A stretch of DNA of 29,739 nucleotides from Euryarchaeota archaeon UBA24 (lineage in GTDB: Archaea; Halobacteriota; Halobacteria; Halobacteriales; Hikarchaeaceae). This document shows, piece by piece, positions 23,559 to 29,739 of this stretch. Position 1 is the stretch's first letter, and every line of letters begins with the position of its first letter. The stretch is taken from contig DASO01000002.1 of NCBI GenBank assembly GCA_002503845.1, positions 1 to 29,739 on the forward strand, given 5' to 3'. The notes below the pieces were generated by a model. That model had not been told where the DNA came from, ran no database searches, and was given only the letters and a program-made list of their open reading frames with translations. The translations under genes were made by a program, and so were the position numbers.

Positions 23559-24173
23559 TTATCCCTCTGGTTTGTATTTTGGCTCTCGTTTCTTGGCTCT
23601 AGCCAGGGCTTTAGAGATTACTTCCAAAACATCTCCGTGGAACATCGGGCCATGGCCTGGGTACATATTCCTTAAATCTTGAGGGGAATTGGATAATATT
23701 AGCTCTATACTAGATATTAAATCCTCTCGGGAACTGCCAGGTAGATCGGTGCGTCCGAAACTACCACGATGGAACGCTTGGTCACTGTAGACGACTATAT
23801 CTCCTGTAAAAATGGAATTATGATTCAAAAAAACCAAATGGTCTTTGGAATGTCCAGGAGTGTGGAGAGTCGTATACCAATCGTCGCCCATGAATATTTT
23901 TTGGCCATTGGTAAGTTTTGATGTTTGCAAAGGATGATCTGCATAGCAATGTAGATCGGGTCGAAAAGCATCCATGATATCATGTAAAGATCCAACATGA
24001 TCGGGATGTTGATGGGTCAGAACTATAGAATCTATTTTGGAGGTATGGAGATAAATTTTTTCAAGAGTGTTGGGGTCAGAACCTACATCTACAAGAGTGG
24101 TTTTTTCTCCGAAAATCAAATACGCGTTGGAAGTAAAAATGGTGGATTCATGCGTGAGGTTACAAACGTCCAT
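23559..24173 (-). CDS. MBL-fold metallo-hydrolase
   Basis: A 204-residue metallo-beta-lactamase-fold hydrolase. The metal-binding motif THQHPDH lies at residues 53-59, with further ligands in TPGHSKDHLV, FTGDIVV and the C-terminal YPGHGP. This pattern fits hydroxyacylglutathione-hydrolase-like (glyoxalase II) proteins and many uncharacterised archaeal relatives. The exact substrate is unknown. I use the ATG at 24173 (MDVCNLTHES), which lines up with haloarchaeal homologues as I recall them and has TGTGA upstream. A GTG at 24182 that overlaps the upstream DUF454 stop (GTGA) is an alternative. The gene is likely co-transcribed with that membrane protein gene. Confidence 0.9.
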   Translation of the reverse strand: MDVCNLTHESTIFTSNAYLIFGEKTTLVDVGSDPNTLEKIYLHTSKIDSIVLTHQHPDHVGSLHDIMDAFRPDLHCYADHPLQTSKLTNGQKIFMGDDWYTTLHTPGHSKDHLVFLNHNSIFTGDIVVYSDQAFHRGSFGRTDLPGSSREDLISSIELILSNSPQDLRNMYPGHGPMFHGDVLEVISKALARAKKREPKYKPEG

Positions 24174-24178
24174 TGGAG

Positions 24179-24604
24179 TCACATCGTATTGATTGAAGGG
24201 GATTCGGGGTATCTATTAGTCCAAAGTATGGCTAGTATCATGATGAGAACTACGGCACCGGTAAAGGCTATGGATTTTGTGGTAATCCAAACAATGGTGG
24301 AGCTGAACCACATAGATAGCATCATTATATACCGTGCTTTTCGAGGGAATACCCGCTCAGTTTCCCAATTGTGAAGAAAGGGTCCAAAGATTGAGTGGGT
24401 GTAGAGATAGTTGTGCCATTTTTTGGAACTTTTCCCAAAGGCCCAAGCTGCAATAATCAGAAATCCAGTGAACGGTATTCCAGGAGTTATGACTCCAACA
24501 TATGCCATGAAGAGGGCGGCGAAACCAATTGCCATATATAAGTATTTTTTTGGATTGTTTGGGTCAAATTCGATTGATGGTTGTTTAATAGGGATAGAGT
24601 TCAT
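24179..24604 (-). CDS. DUF454 (YbaN-like) small membrane protein
   Basis: A 141-residue inner-membrane protein of the DUF454/YbaN family, of unknown function. Three or four hydrophobic stretches are visible (about 24-56, 93-112 and 114-130). The family segment GVITPGIPFTGFLIIAAWAFGKSSKKWHNYLY is followed by HSIFGPFLHNWETERVFPRKARY, both typical. It starts 27 bp from the divergent uracil-DNA glycosylase gene and is probably the first cistron with the MBL hydrolase. The minus-strand box CATATACTTTACTAG, about 25 nt upstream, predicts a leaderless start. Confidence 0.82.
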   Translation of the reverse strand: MNSIPIKQPSIEFDPNNPKKYLYMAIGFAALFMAYVGVITPGIPFTGFLIIAAWAFGKSSKKWHNYLYTHSIFGPFLHNWETERVFPRKARYIMMLSMWFSSTIVWITTKSIAFTGAVVLIMILAILWTNRYPESPSINTM

Positions 24605-24635
24605 AAACTGTCAGTACAACTAGTAAAGTATATGG
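24600..24635. promoter_or_regulatory. compact divergent promoter, DUF454 / uracil-DNA glycosylase
   Basis: Only 27 bp separate the two starts. TTCATAAAC (24600-24608) lies about 27 nt before the glycosylase ATG at 24632 and overlaps the first codon of the DUF454 gene. CATATACTTTA on the minus strand (24625-24635) lies about 25 nt before the DUF454 ATG and overlaps the glycosylase start. Each TATA-like box would sit on the other gene's start codon. Confidence 0.35.
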
Positions 24636-25207
24636 AGGATATGAGGGGATCGAAAGTGATCTCATGTGAGCGTTGCCCCGCATTGGTTTCTTCACGGACT
24701 ATGATTGTTAATGGGGATGGAAAAATGAACGCGGAGATATTATTTGTAGGAGAAGGTCCAGGTAGAGAAGAAGACATAAGCGGAAAGCCATTCGTGGGGA
24801 GAAGTGGCCTTGTTCTTGATAGAAGCTTACAAGAAAATGGTATTTCAAGAGGAGATGTTAGAATCACTAATTGTGTTCGTTGTAGGCCCCCAGAAAACAG
24901 AAATCCATCCAAAAAAGAACTTTCTAATTGCAAGAACCATCTGTACACCGAAATTGCACTTGTAGATCCTAAATTGATTGTTGCGCTGGGACGAGTTCCA
25001 TCTGAACATTTACTTCAAAGGGAAGTACTAGTTACAAAAGAAGCGGGCGAAGTAGAATTAGCGAACATTGAGGGAGTGGATCGGTCTATTCTGATTTGTA
25101 TTCACCCCGCTGCGACTCTCTATAATCCAAACCAAAAAGTGATTTTTGAATCTGCAATTTCAAAAGCTGTGGAGTTGGTTGGATTAAAAATGAAAGGGGC
25201 GAAGTAG
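24632..25207 (+). CDS. udg: type 4 (Fe-S) uracil-DNA glycosylase
   Basis: Removes uracil from DNA after cytosine deamination, starting base-excision repair. The 191-residue protein has the family 4 motif VGEGPGREEDISGKPFVGRSG (about 39-59) and the late HPAATLYNP motif. Candidate [4Fe-4S] cysteines are 12, 15, 81 or 84, and 100 (CERC, CVRC, NCKNH). I start at the ATG at 24632, which has a TATA-like box about 27 nt upstream. An open frame from 24581 would begin inside the divergent gene and is unlikely. It is followed by hisH 76 bp downstream, an order I associate with Haloarchaea. Confidence 0.94.
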   Translation: MEDMRGSKVISCERCPALVSSRTMIVNGDGKMNAEILFVGEGPGREEDISGKPFVGRSGLVLDRSLQENGISRGDVRITNCVRCRPPENRNPSKKELSNCKNHLYTEIALVDPKLIVALGRVPSEHLLQREVLVTKEAGEVELANIEGVDRSILICIHPAATLYNPNQKVIFESAISKAVELVGLKMKGAK

Positions 25208-25283
25208 AAGTATTGTGGGTATGATTTCTGTGCATAATCCTTTTGTGGATTGTTAGTCTAGTAGAATAAGTGGGAGATAATCC

Positions 25284-25910
25284 ATGACTGATGTAAAAAT
25301 AGCAATAATAGATTATGGGTTAGGAAATCTGAGGAGTGTTAAAAGGGGTTTTGAGCGTTCGGGCGGGGATGTGATTGTAACATCAGATATAGATATTATA
25401 TCTCACGCAGATGGTGTGGTATTACCAGGAGTGGGAGCATTTTCAGAGGGTATGGAAAATGCAGAACCACTCAAAAAAAGTATTATTGAAATTGGAAAAA
25501 GTGGGATTCCTATGTTTGGTATTTGTTTAGGAATGCAAATGTTACTAACAGAATCAGAAGAGGCAGAATGTGTAGGACAAGGGGATGTGCAGGGACTGGA
25601 TCTAATTCCAGGTAAGAATATCAGAATTAGAAATGAAAAAGTGCCGCATATGGGGTGGAATGAGTTGAAGATTGTACAAGATCATCCTATTGTCAAAGGA
25701 GTGGATGGATTGCACGCTTATTTCGTGCACTCATATCATGCAGTTCCAAAAGATAGTTCTGCGGTAGTTTCAACTACAGAGTATGGGGGGGAATTTGCTA
25801 GTATGATTGCTAGAGAAAATATTTTTGGGACACAATTTCACCCGGAGAAATCTGGAGAAACTGGTTTAAAAATTCTCCATAATTTTATTGAAGTTTGTCA
25901 AAGTGTATGA
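25284..25910 (+). CDS. hisH: imidazole glycerol phosphate synthase, glutaminase subunit HisH
   Basis: Releases ammonia from glutamine and passes it to HisF in histidine synthesis. The 208-residue class I glutamine amidotransferase has the triad Cys81 (GICLGMQML), His186 and Glu188 (TQFHPEKSGETG), plus the DYGLGNLRSV start and VHSYHAVP motif. A GGGAGAT stretch 6-12 nt before the ATG may act as a weak ribosome-binding site, unusual here because most starts look leaderless. No other his gene is in the window, so histidine genes are probably scattered as in Haloarchaea. Confidence 0.96.
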   Translation: MTDVKIAIIDYGLGNLRSVKRGFERSGGDVIVTSDIDIISHADGVVLPGVGAFSEGMENAEPLKKSIIEIGKSGIPMFGICLGMQMLLTESEEAECVGQGDVQGLDLIPGKNIRIRNEKVPHMGWNELKIVQDHPIVKGVDGLHAYFVHSYHAVPKDSSAVVSTTEYGGEFASMIARENIFGTQFHPEKSGETGLKILHNFIEVCQSV

Positions 25911-25923
25911 GTCTAAAAAGATT

Positions 25924-26133
25924 TTAAGAGGAATCTTCAGGGGTAAGAATACTGAGGATAATGATTAAAAATATAAATAAAAAAGAAAGCAATCCCGGTA
26001 CGAATACTAGTGGCTCTGTTAAATTTCCCCCGGTACTTCTCATTATGGCCAAAGATACACCAATACCAACGGGGATTGATAGAAATAGGGACCAAAAAAT
26101 TTCAGACGGTTTTGGTTTTTGAAAAAAATTCAT
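25924..26133 (-). CDS. small membrane protein paired with SWIM protein
   Basis: A 69-residue hydrophobic protein of no family that I recognise. Two transmembrane helices are predicted at about residues 12-32 and 42-63, separated by a short polar loop (MRSTGGNLTEP), with a basic N-terminus and an acidic C-terminal tail. The ATG at 26133 overlaps the stop of the upstream SWIM gene (ATGA), indicating translational coupling and a shared mRNA. The frame could extend to 26160 but would overlap the SWIM gene further, so the short form is chosen. Confidence 0.7.
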   Translation of the reverse strand: MNFFQKPKPSEIFWSLFLSIPVGIGVSLAIMRSTGGNLTEPLVFVPGLLSFLFIFLIIILSILTPEDSS

Positions 26134-26471
26134 AATAAATCTCGGACTTCGGAATACCACATGTCATGGTAATCTATGCTTCCAGTTCTTTCTGCTATAT
26201 CTACTGCCAATAAATGCCAACATTTCTTATTCGTGTCGCTTTTGATATTGTATTCTGAACCTTTGCAGGTACACATCCCGTCTTCCACGATATATTCGTC
26301 ATCATATCCGACAACTACGGTGAAATCTCGATATTGTTTGACCCTGTCTTCTTGAATAGCTTCGAGGGCTTTTTGTCCACGAATCCCGTTTTTCTGTAGT
26401 AATGACTCTGTGTAAAAATTTGCGGGTTTTTCAGGTAGCGAGGAATTGTTTTTTCCACTGGGCTTTGGCAC
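26130..26471 (-). CDS. SWIM zinc-finger protein
   Basis: A 113-residue protein whose second half carries a SWIM-type CxCx(n)CxH motif: Cys67, Cys69, Cys84 and His86 in GMCTCKGSEY...KKCWHLLAV. SWIM domains bind zinc and mediate DNA or protein contacts, for example in SWI2/SNF2 and RecA-paralogue partners. The first 30 residues are polar and the middle section (QEDRVKQYRDFTVVVGYDDEYIVEDG split by a short turn) looks like a beta sheet leading to the zinc site. Its role is unknown. It is divergent from trm1 and co-transcribed with a small membrane protein. Confidence 0.8.
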   Translation of the reverse strand: MPKPSGKNNSSLPEKPANFYTESLLQKNGIRGQKALEAIQEDRVKQYRDFTVVVGYDDEYIVEDGMCTCKGSEYNIKSDTNKKCWHLLAVDIAERTGSIDYHDMWYSEVRDLL

Positions 26472-26494
26472 AAGGTGTAGTTAGTGCTCCAGGG

Positions 26495-26512
26495 TAATAA
26501 AAATAAATAAAT
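26495..26512. promoter_or_regulatory. shared TATA region, SWIM gene / trm1
   Basis: The stretch AATAAAAATAAATAAATT lies between divergent genes. On the minus strand (TTTATTTATTTTTATT) it predicts initiation near 26476, five nt before the SWIM start. On the plus strand it predicts initiation near 26534, about 55 nt before the preferred trm1 ATG and exactly on an upstream in-frame ATG. Confidence 0.5.
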
Positions 26513-26588
26513 TGGCAACTTTGTTGGACAGAGGATGGCAAGTAACCATAAACGATGGATTTTCAGGTTTTGCCACAGACGTGGATAT

Positions 26589-27692
26589 ATGTATACAGTC
26601 TCAGAGGGAGGGATTGAAGCCATAGTTCCGTCTGCATCGGTGTCTGGTAGAACTAAAGATGTGTTTTTTAATCCGAATATGGAGCTAAATAGAGATATAA
26701 CAGTAGCGGCGTTGCGAGCATACAGGGTTGAGGGGGTTGATACATATCTAGATGCAAATGCTGCGACCGGGATAAGAGGAGTGAGGGCTGCTGCAGATGG
26801 TTGGAAAGTAACATTAGTGGATATTGAGGAAGATGCTGTCGAATTGTGTAAATCTAATTTATCTAGGAATGGATTGTCGGGAGAAGTGTATCAAAATGAT
26901 GTCAATATTGTCCTTCGTCTTAATAGATATGACGTGGTGGACATAGACCCATTTGGAAGCCCGATTTCTTTTTTGGATAGTGCATTCAGAGGGGCTAAGC
27001 GTTTGATTTGTGTGACTGCGACCGACACAGCACCTCTTTGTGGTGCACATTTCCAGGCGGGTGTTCGGAGATATAGTTCCATTCCTCGGAAAACGGAATA
27101 CCATGCAGAAGTAGGAATTAGAGTTCTTCTTTCTTTGATGGCACGAATGGCTGCGCGATATGATATTGGAATTAATCCCATATTATGCCATGCTACTCGC
27201 CATTATTATAGGGTGTATGTAGAAATAGAAAGGAGAGTGTCAAGAGCAAATGAATCGTTGGAGGAAATAGGATACTTGCATCACTGTACCTCTTGTTTGC
27301 ATCGGGATACTCAAGATGGTTTGATTTCGTTTCCACCTTCTATTTGTCCTTCGTGTGGCAGTACAAAAATGACAACTTCTGGTCCAATTTGGTTGGGAAA
27401 TACAGCCAGCAAAGATTTTGTAGGCAGGGTTGAGGGAAACCTAACAGAAGAAATGGGTATGGCCCATAGGGCGCAAAAAATATTTTCAAGGTTATTAGAG
27501 GAACTAGAAATTCCTACACACTATGACCAGCATAAATTATGTCGACTGTGGAAGCGCCCTGCGCCCTCCATGGAAATATTTGTGCAATGTTTATCAGATG
27601 TGGGTTTTGAGGTTTCAAGAACCCACTATGGGGGAACTACATTGAAAACAAATGCTACAGTTTCTGAGATATACGAGGCTACAGGAAACTAA
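26589..27692 (+). CDS. trm1: tRNA (guanine26-N2)-dimethyltransferase Trm1
   Basis: Methylates guanine 26 in tRNA using SAM. The 367-residue protein shows the family order: EGGIEAIVPSA, FFNPNMELNRDITVAAL, the SAM site LDANAATGIRGVRAA, the catalytic VVDIDPFGSP and TATDTAPLCG, RKTEYHAEVGIRVLL, and a C-terminal zinc site CTSC...CPSCG. I start at the ATG at 26589 because homologues begin just before the EGG segment. An in-frame ATG at 26535 would add 18 residues (MASNHKRWIFRFCHRRGY) and coincides with the predicted transcription start, so a leaderless longer form is possible. Divergent from the SWIM gene and convergent with glnA, five bases apart. Confidence 0.94.
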   Translation: MYTVSEGGIEAIVPSASVSGRTKDVFFNPNMELNRDITVAALRAYRVEGVDTYLDANAATGIRGVRAAADGWKVTLVDIEEDAVELCKSNLSRNGLSGEVYQNDVNIVLRLNRYDVVDIDPFGSPISFLDSAFRGAKRLICVTATDTAPLCGAHFQAGVRRYSSIPRKTEYHAEVGIRVLLSLMARMAARYDIGINPILCHATRHYYRVYVEIERRVSRANESLEEIGYLHHCTSCLHRDTQDGLISFPPSICPSCGSTKMTTSGPIWLGNTASKDFVGRVEGNLTEEMGMAHRAQKIFSRLLEELEIPTHYDQHKLCRLWKRPAPSMEIFVQCLSDVGFEVSRTHYGGTTLKTNATVSEIYEATGN

Positions 27693-27697
27693 TTGAT

Positions 27698-29068
27698 TTA
27701 GAAAGTGCGTAGATATCGGTTATGTTCCCACTCGGAAACAGAAACCAAATAATCTGCATATTCTGCACGTTTGGTAGTGGTATATGCTTCGATTATGTGA
27801 GGCCCAAGTGCATTGCAAATAACTTCGTCTGCTTCGAGGGCATCTATAGCATCTCCTAGATTGCTTGGAAGTGTTTTTATACCGTATTCTTCTTGTTTTT
27901 TGGCATCGAAATCGTAGATATTTTCACGGACTGGTTCGGGGGCTTCTAGTTCTCGATTGATACCATCTAATCCTGCCTCTAGCATTGCGGCTATAGCTAA
28001 ATATGGATTGGCAGATGGGTCGGGAGATCTAAGTTCCACGCGGGTCCCTGCGGCAGTTCTCGAAGCTGGTTTTCTGATCAGTGCAGATCGGTTGACATCA
28101 CTCCAAGCTATGTAGACTGGGGCTTCATATCCCGGGACGAGGCGTTTGTAGGAATTAACTATAGGGTTGCAAATTGCGGTTAGAGCTGGTGCGTGTTCTA
28201 GCAAACCCGCTAGGTAATGTTTAGCTATATCAGAAAGGCCAAATTCTCCATCTTTATCAAAGAAAGCATTCGTTCCGCCTTCAAATAGAGACATATGAGT
28301 ATGCATTCCTGATCCGTTTATACCAGAGATGGGTTTTGGCATGAAAGTAGCATATAAACCGTGTTGGTGTGCAACAGCTCTTACTGCGGCTTTGAATGTC
28401 ACAACATTGTCTGCCGTCTTGAGAGCTGGAGCATATTTCCAATCTATTTCATGCTGGCCTTCTGCGACTTCGTGATGACTTGCTTCTATTTCAAACCCAA
28501 GTTTTTGCAGAGTATAGACCATATCCCTGCGAATTGAAGGACCTAGGTCGGCAGGAGTTATATCAAAATAACCTCCTACATCGTGTGTGTCTAGAGAAGG
28601 GTTTCCTTCGTTTGTTTTTAGAAGGAAAAATTCAGGCTCAATTCCAACGTTTAGATCAAATCCCAGTTTCTTTGCTTTTTCAAGAGAGTTTTGAAGAGTA
28701 GTTCGGGAATCTCCTTCGAATGGTGTGTTGTCTATTCGACGTACATCAGAAATGACTCTAGCGGCACCTCTACCATTCTCATCTTTTCTCCAGGGAAGTT
28801 CTTCGTAGGTTGAAGAGTCAGGGACGAGGCGCATATCAGACTCTTGTATCCGGGTGAAGCCTTCTATAGAGGAACCATCAAAATAGATACCTTCTGTGAA
28901 TGCTTTTTCTGCTTGATTAGCAGGAATTGCTATATTTTTTACTACACCGAGTATATCGACGAATTGTAGTCGCAAGAAATCGATGTTATTTTTTTGAATA
29001 CTATCTAGAATTTTTTGTTCCGACGGGCCGATTTTAGCCAGTTCGGAATCAGAATGTCCATTTGTCAT
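27698..29068 (-). CDS. glnA: glutamine synthetase, type I (GSI-alpha-like)
   Basis: Makes glutamine from glutamate, ammonia and ATP, the main ammonia-assimilation step. The 456-residue protein has [18 protein letters not shown] near the N-terminus (with the feedback-linked arginine of GSI-alpha enzymes, Arg73), GIEPEFFL, the [12 protein letters not shown] and [21 protein letters not shown] motifs, and a C-terminal NIYDF in place of the adenylylated loop of GSI-beta. Length fits GSI. A TATA-like AAATTTTATTATG box gives a leader of about 10 nt. It is divergent from an Lrp-family regulator across 125 bp. In Halobacterium an adjacent Lrp is reported to influence glnA, so nitrogen-responsive control is likely. 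Confidence 0.97.
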   Translation of the reverse strand: MTNGHSDSELAKIGPSEQKILDSIQKNNIDFLRLQFVDILGVVKNIAIPANQAEKAFTEGIYFDGSSIEGFTRIQESDMRLVPDSSTYEELPWRKDENGRGAARVISDVRRIDNTPFEGDSRTTLQNSLEKAKKLGFDLNVGIEPEFFLLKTNEGNPSLDTHDVGGYFDITPADLGPSIRRDMVYTLQKLGFEIEASHHEVAEGQHEIDWKYAPALKTADNVVTFKAAVRAVAHQHGLYATFMPKPISGINGSGMHTHMSLFEGGTNAFFDKDGEFGLSDIAKHYLAGLLEHAPALTAICNPIVNSYKRLVPGYEAPVYIAWSDVNRSALIRKPASRTAAGTRVELRSPDPSANPYLAIAAMLEAGLDGINRELEAPEPVRENIYDFDAKKQEEYGIKTLPSNLGDAIDALEADEVICNALGPHIIEAYTTTKRAEYADYLVSVSEWEHNRYLRTF

Positions 29069-29098
29069 TTTAATCTGTGGTTATTATAGTGTATGTAA

Positions 29099-29112
29099 CA
29101 TAATAAAATTTT
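29099..29112 (-). promoter_or_regulatory. TATA box for glnA
   Basis: The minus strand reads ATAAAATTTTATTA, centred about 37 nt before the ATG at 29068. Initiation near 29078 would leave a short leader. Confidence 0.45.
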
Positions 29113-29143
29113 ATGGTTTGCGCACGGATGATATTTTAAGATA

Positions 29144-29166
29144 AAAATGACCATTCGGTGCATTTT
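29144..29166. promoter_or_regulatory. candidate Lrp operator in glnA/lrp intergenic region
   Basis: Inverted repeat AAAATG (29144-29149) / CATTTT (29161-29166) around an 11-nt centre. The downstream arm overlaps the lrp TATA box. AATGACC also recurs as a direct repeat at 29146-29152 and 29172-29178, 26 bp apart. Position suggests autoregulation of lrp and perhaps control of glnA. Confidence 0.45.
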
Positions 29167-29172
29167 AATAAG
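29163..29172 (+). promoter_or_regulatory. TATA box for lrp
   Basis: TTTTAATAAG is centred about 27 nt before the ATG at 29194, predicting a leaderless regulator mRNA. Confidence 0.45.
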
Positions 29173-29193
29173 AATGACCCGTATATTTAGGTG

Positions 29194-29655
29194 ATGACGT
29201 ATGAAAATCTTGATTCAAAGTTAATAAATGAACTACTTGAGGATGGGAGAGCTAGTTTTAGAACTTTGTCAGAAAGAGTGGGTGTTTCAGTGGCAACCAT
29301 TTCGAGGCATCTATTTGGATTGGAAGAAAGAGGAGTGATCACAGGATATGCTCCAACAATCAAATATGAAAAGCTTGGATATGGACTCACAGCGATAATT
29401 CAGCTGAAAGTCGAGGGGGCTCAAATTCCAGATATTACTACTAAATTGTCTAAGTACGAACAAATGATATCGATCTATGAAGTCACAGGGGATTATGACT
29501 TAATTGTTATTGCAAAGTTCAAAGACACGGCTGGAATGAATAAACAAATAAAAGCTATTCTTATCGACCCGATAATAAAGGCTTCAAACACTAGTGTTGT
29601 GTTGAATGCGGTGGAAGAAAATCGTCAGTTTAGTCTCTCGGAAACTGCGGTTTGA
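29194..29655 (+). CDS. lrp: Lrp/AsnC-family transcription regulator
   Basis: A 153-residue regulator with an N-terminal helix-turn-helix (about 5-50: LDSKLINELLEDGRASFRTL, then SERVGVSVATISRHLFGLEERG) and a C-terminal RAM ligand/oligomer domain (about 63-140: LTAIIQLKV..., VTGDYDLIVIAKF). Lrp proteins sense amino acids and form dimers or octamers on DNA. Placement divergent from glnA suggests control of glutamine synthesis. I start at the ATG at 29194, since a GTG immediately before it (29191) lies upstream of the predicted initiation site. A candidate palindrome upstream overlaps its own promoter. The T-run at 29679-29684 probably ends its transcript. Confidence 0.94.
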   Translation: MTYENLDSKLINELLEDGRASFRTLSERVGVSVATISRHLFGLEERGVITGYAPTIKYEKLGYGLTAIIQLKVEGAQIPDITTKLSKYEQMISIYEVTGDYDLIVIAKFKDTAGMNKQIKAILIDPIIKASNTSVVLNAVEENRQFSLSETAV

Positions 29656-29670
29656 ATTGCTGTTAGTAAA

Positions 29671-29686
29671 ATATATTATTTTTTAA
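29671..29686 (+). terminator. T-run terminator after lrp
   Basis: AT-rich tract with six consecutive T (29679-29684) starts 16 nt after the lrp stop, in the 38-bp gap before the convergent chaperonin gene. Oligo-T is the archaeal termination signal. Confidence 0.45.
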
Positions 29687-29693
29687 GAAGGGA

Positions 29694-29739
29694 TCACATC
29701 ATGCCGGGCATCATGCCGCCCATTCCGCCCATTCCGCCC
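29694..29739 (-). CDS. chaperonin C-terminal tail (thermosome, partial)
   Basis: Only the last 14 codons are in the window. They read GGMGGMGGMMPGMM and end in TGA at 29694-29696. Gly-Gly-Met repeats are the flexible C-terminal tail of chaperonins, and in a haloarchaeal relative the group II thermosome is most likely. GroEL also ends in GGM repeats and is found in some archaea, so the type is not settled. The tail is markedly GC-richer than nearby genes because of Gly codons. The gene runs off the right edge. Confidence 0.7.
   Translation of the reverse strand, partial: GGMGGMGGMMPGMM

Noticed and set aside
23380..23682. Plus-strand 100-codon frame over rpl40e
   Set aside because: It overlaps rpl40e in another frame and runs antisense into the MBL gene; the L40e frame carries the real zinc-ribbon motif.

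Overview
This window comes from an archaeal chromosome and looks like a low-GC relative of the Haloarchaea. A partial 16S rRNA on the minus strand (1-1360) has archaeal signatures. The gene set and order are haloarchaeal in style: endA-trpS-pheS-pheT, tsr3 next to rpl40e, uracil-DNA glycosylase next to hisH, glnA divergent from an Lrp regulator, MC1 chromosomal protein, a mevalonate-decarboxylase homologue, and a Tat-type lipoprotein. The DNA is visibly AT-rich and the proteins are lysine-rich rather than strongly acidic, so a salt-in extreme halophile is unlikely. My best guess is a marine or other low-salt sister lineage of Halobacteria (Marine Group IV / 'Hikarchaeia'-like), inferred from gene content without any search.

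Layout. 1-1360: 16S rRNA, its 3' end cut off by the window edge. 1361-1683: pre-rRNA leader and promoter zone with several perfect hairpins. 1720-2028: chromosomal protein MC1 on the same strand as the rRNA, with a hairpin/T-run terminator. 2208-7956: a tightly coupled minus-strand operon endA-trpS-pheS-pheT (tRNA splicing endonuclease, TrpRS, PheRS alpha and beta). 8022-11949: an MFS transporter, then AcnA-type aconitase whose TATA box sits on the transporter's stop codon. 11976-14669: a 3-hydroxyisobutyrate-dehydrogenase-like reductase, a divergent SDR, and a (di)phosphomevalonate decarboxylase for isoprenoid lipid synthesis. 14746-19854: minus-strand genes for a second MFS transporter, a gamma-glutamyltransferase-like hydrolase, a bifunctional-nuclease-domain protein, a ThuA-like protein and a SAM methyltransferase. 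19970-25910: SerRS, a rhodanese lipoprotein, a LysE-type exporter, Tsr3, ribosomal protein L40e, an MBL hydrolase with a DUF454 membrane protein, Fe-S uracil-DNA glycosylase and HisH. 26-29.7 kb: a SWIM zinc-finger/small membrane protein pair, Trm1, GlnA, Lrp, and the Gly-Gly-Met tail of a chaperonin entering from the right edge.

Functionally the window is mostly housekeeping: translation and RNA maturation (16S, EndA, TrpRS, PheRS, SerRS, Tsr3, L40e, Trm1), central and nitrogen metabolism (aconitase, GlnA with Lrp, HisH), lipid synthesis (MvaD), DNA repair (UDG) and a smaller set of transport and catabolic genes. Intergenic gaps are short. TATA-like boxes repeatedly fall about 26-28 nt before an ATG, which suggests mostly leaderless transcripts, and several boxes appear to serve divergent genes. 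I see no CRISPR array, insertion sequence, tRNA gene or obvious horizontally acquired island. The least explained items are the SWIM/small-membrane pair, the structured rRNA leader, and the GGT-like enzyme that appears to lack the usual gamma-glutamyl-binding arginine.
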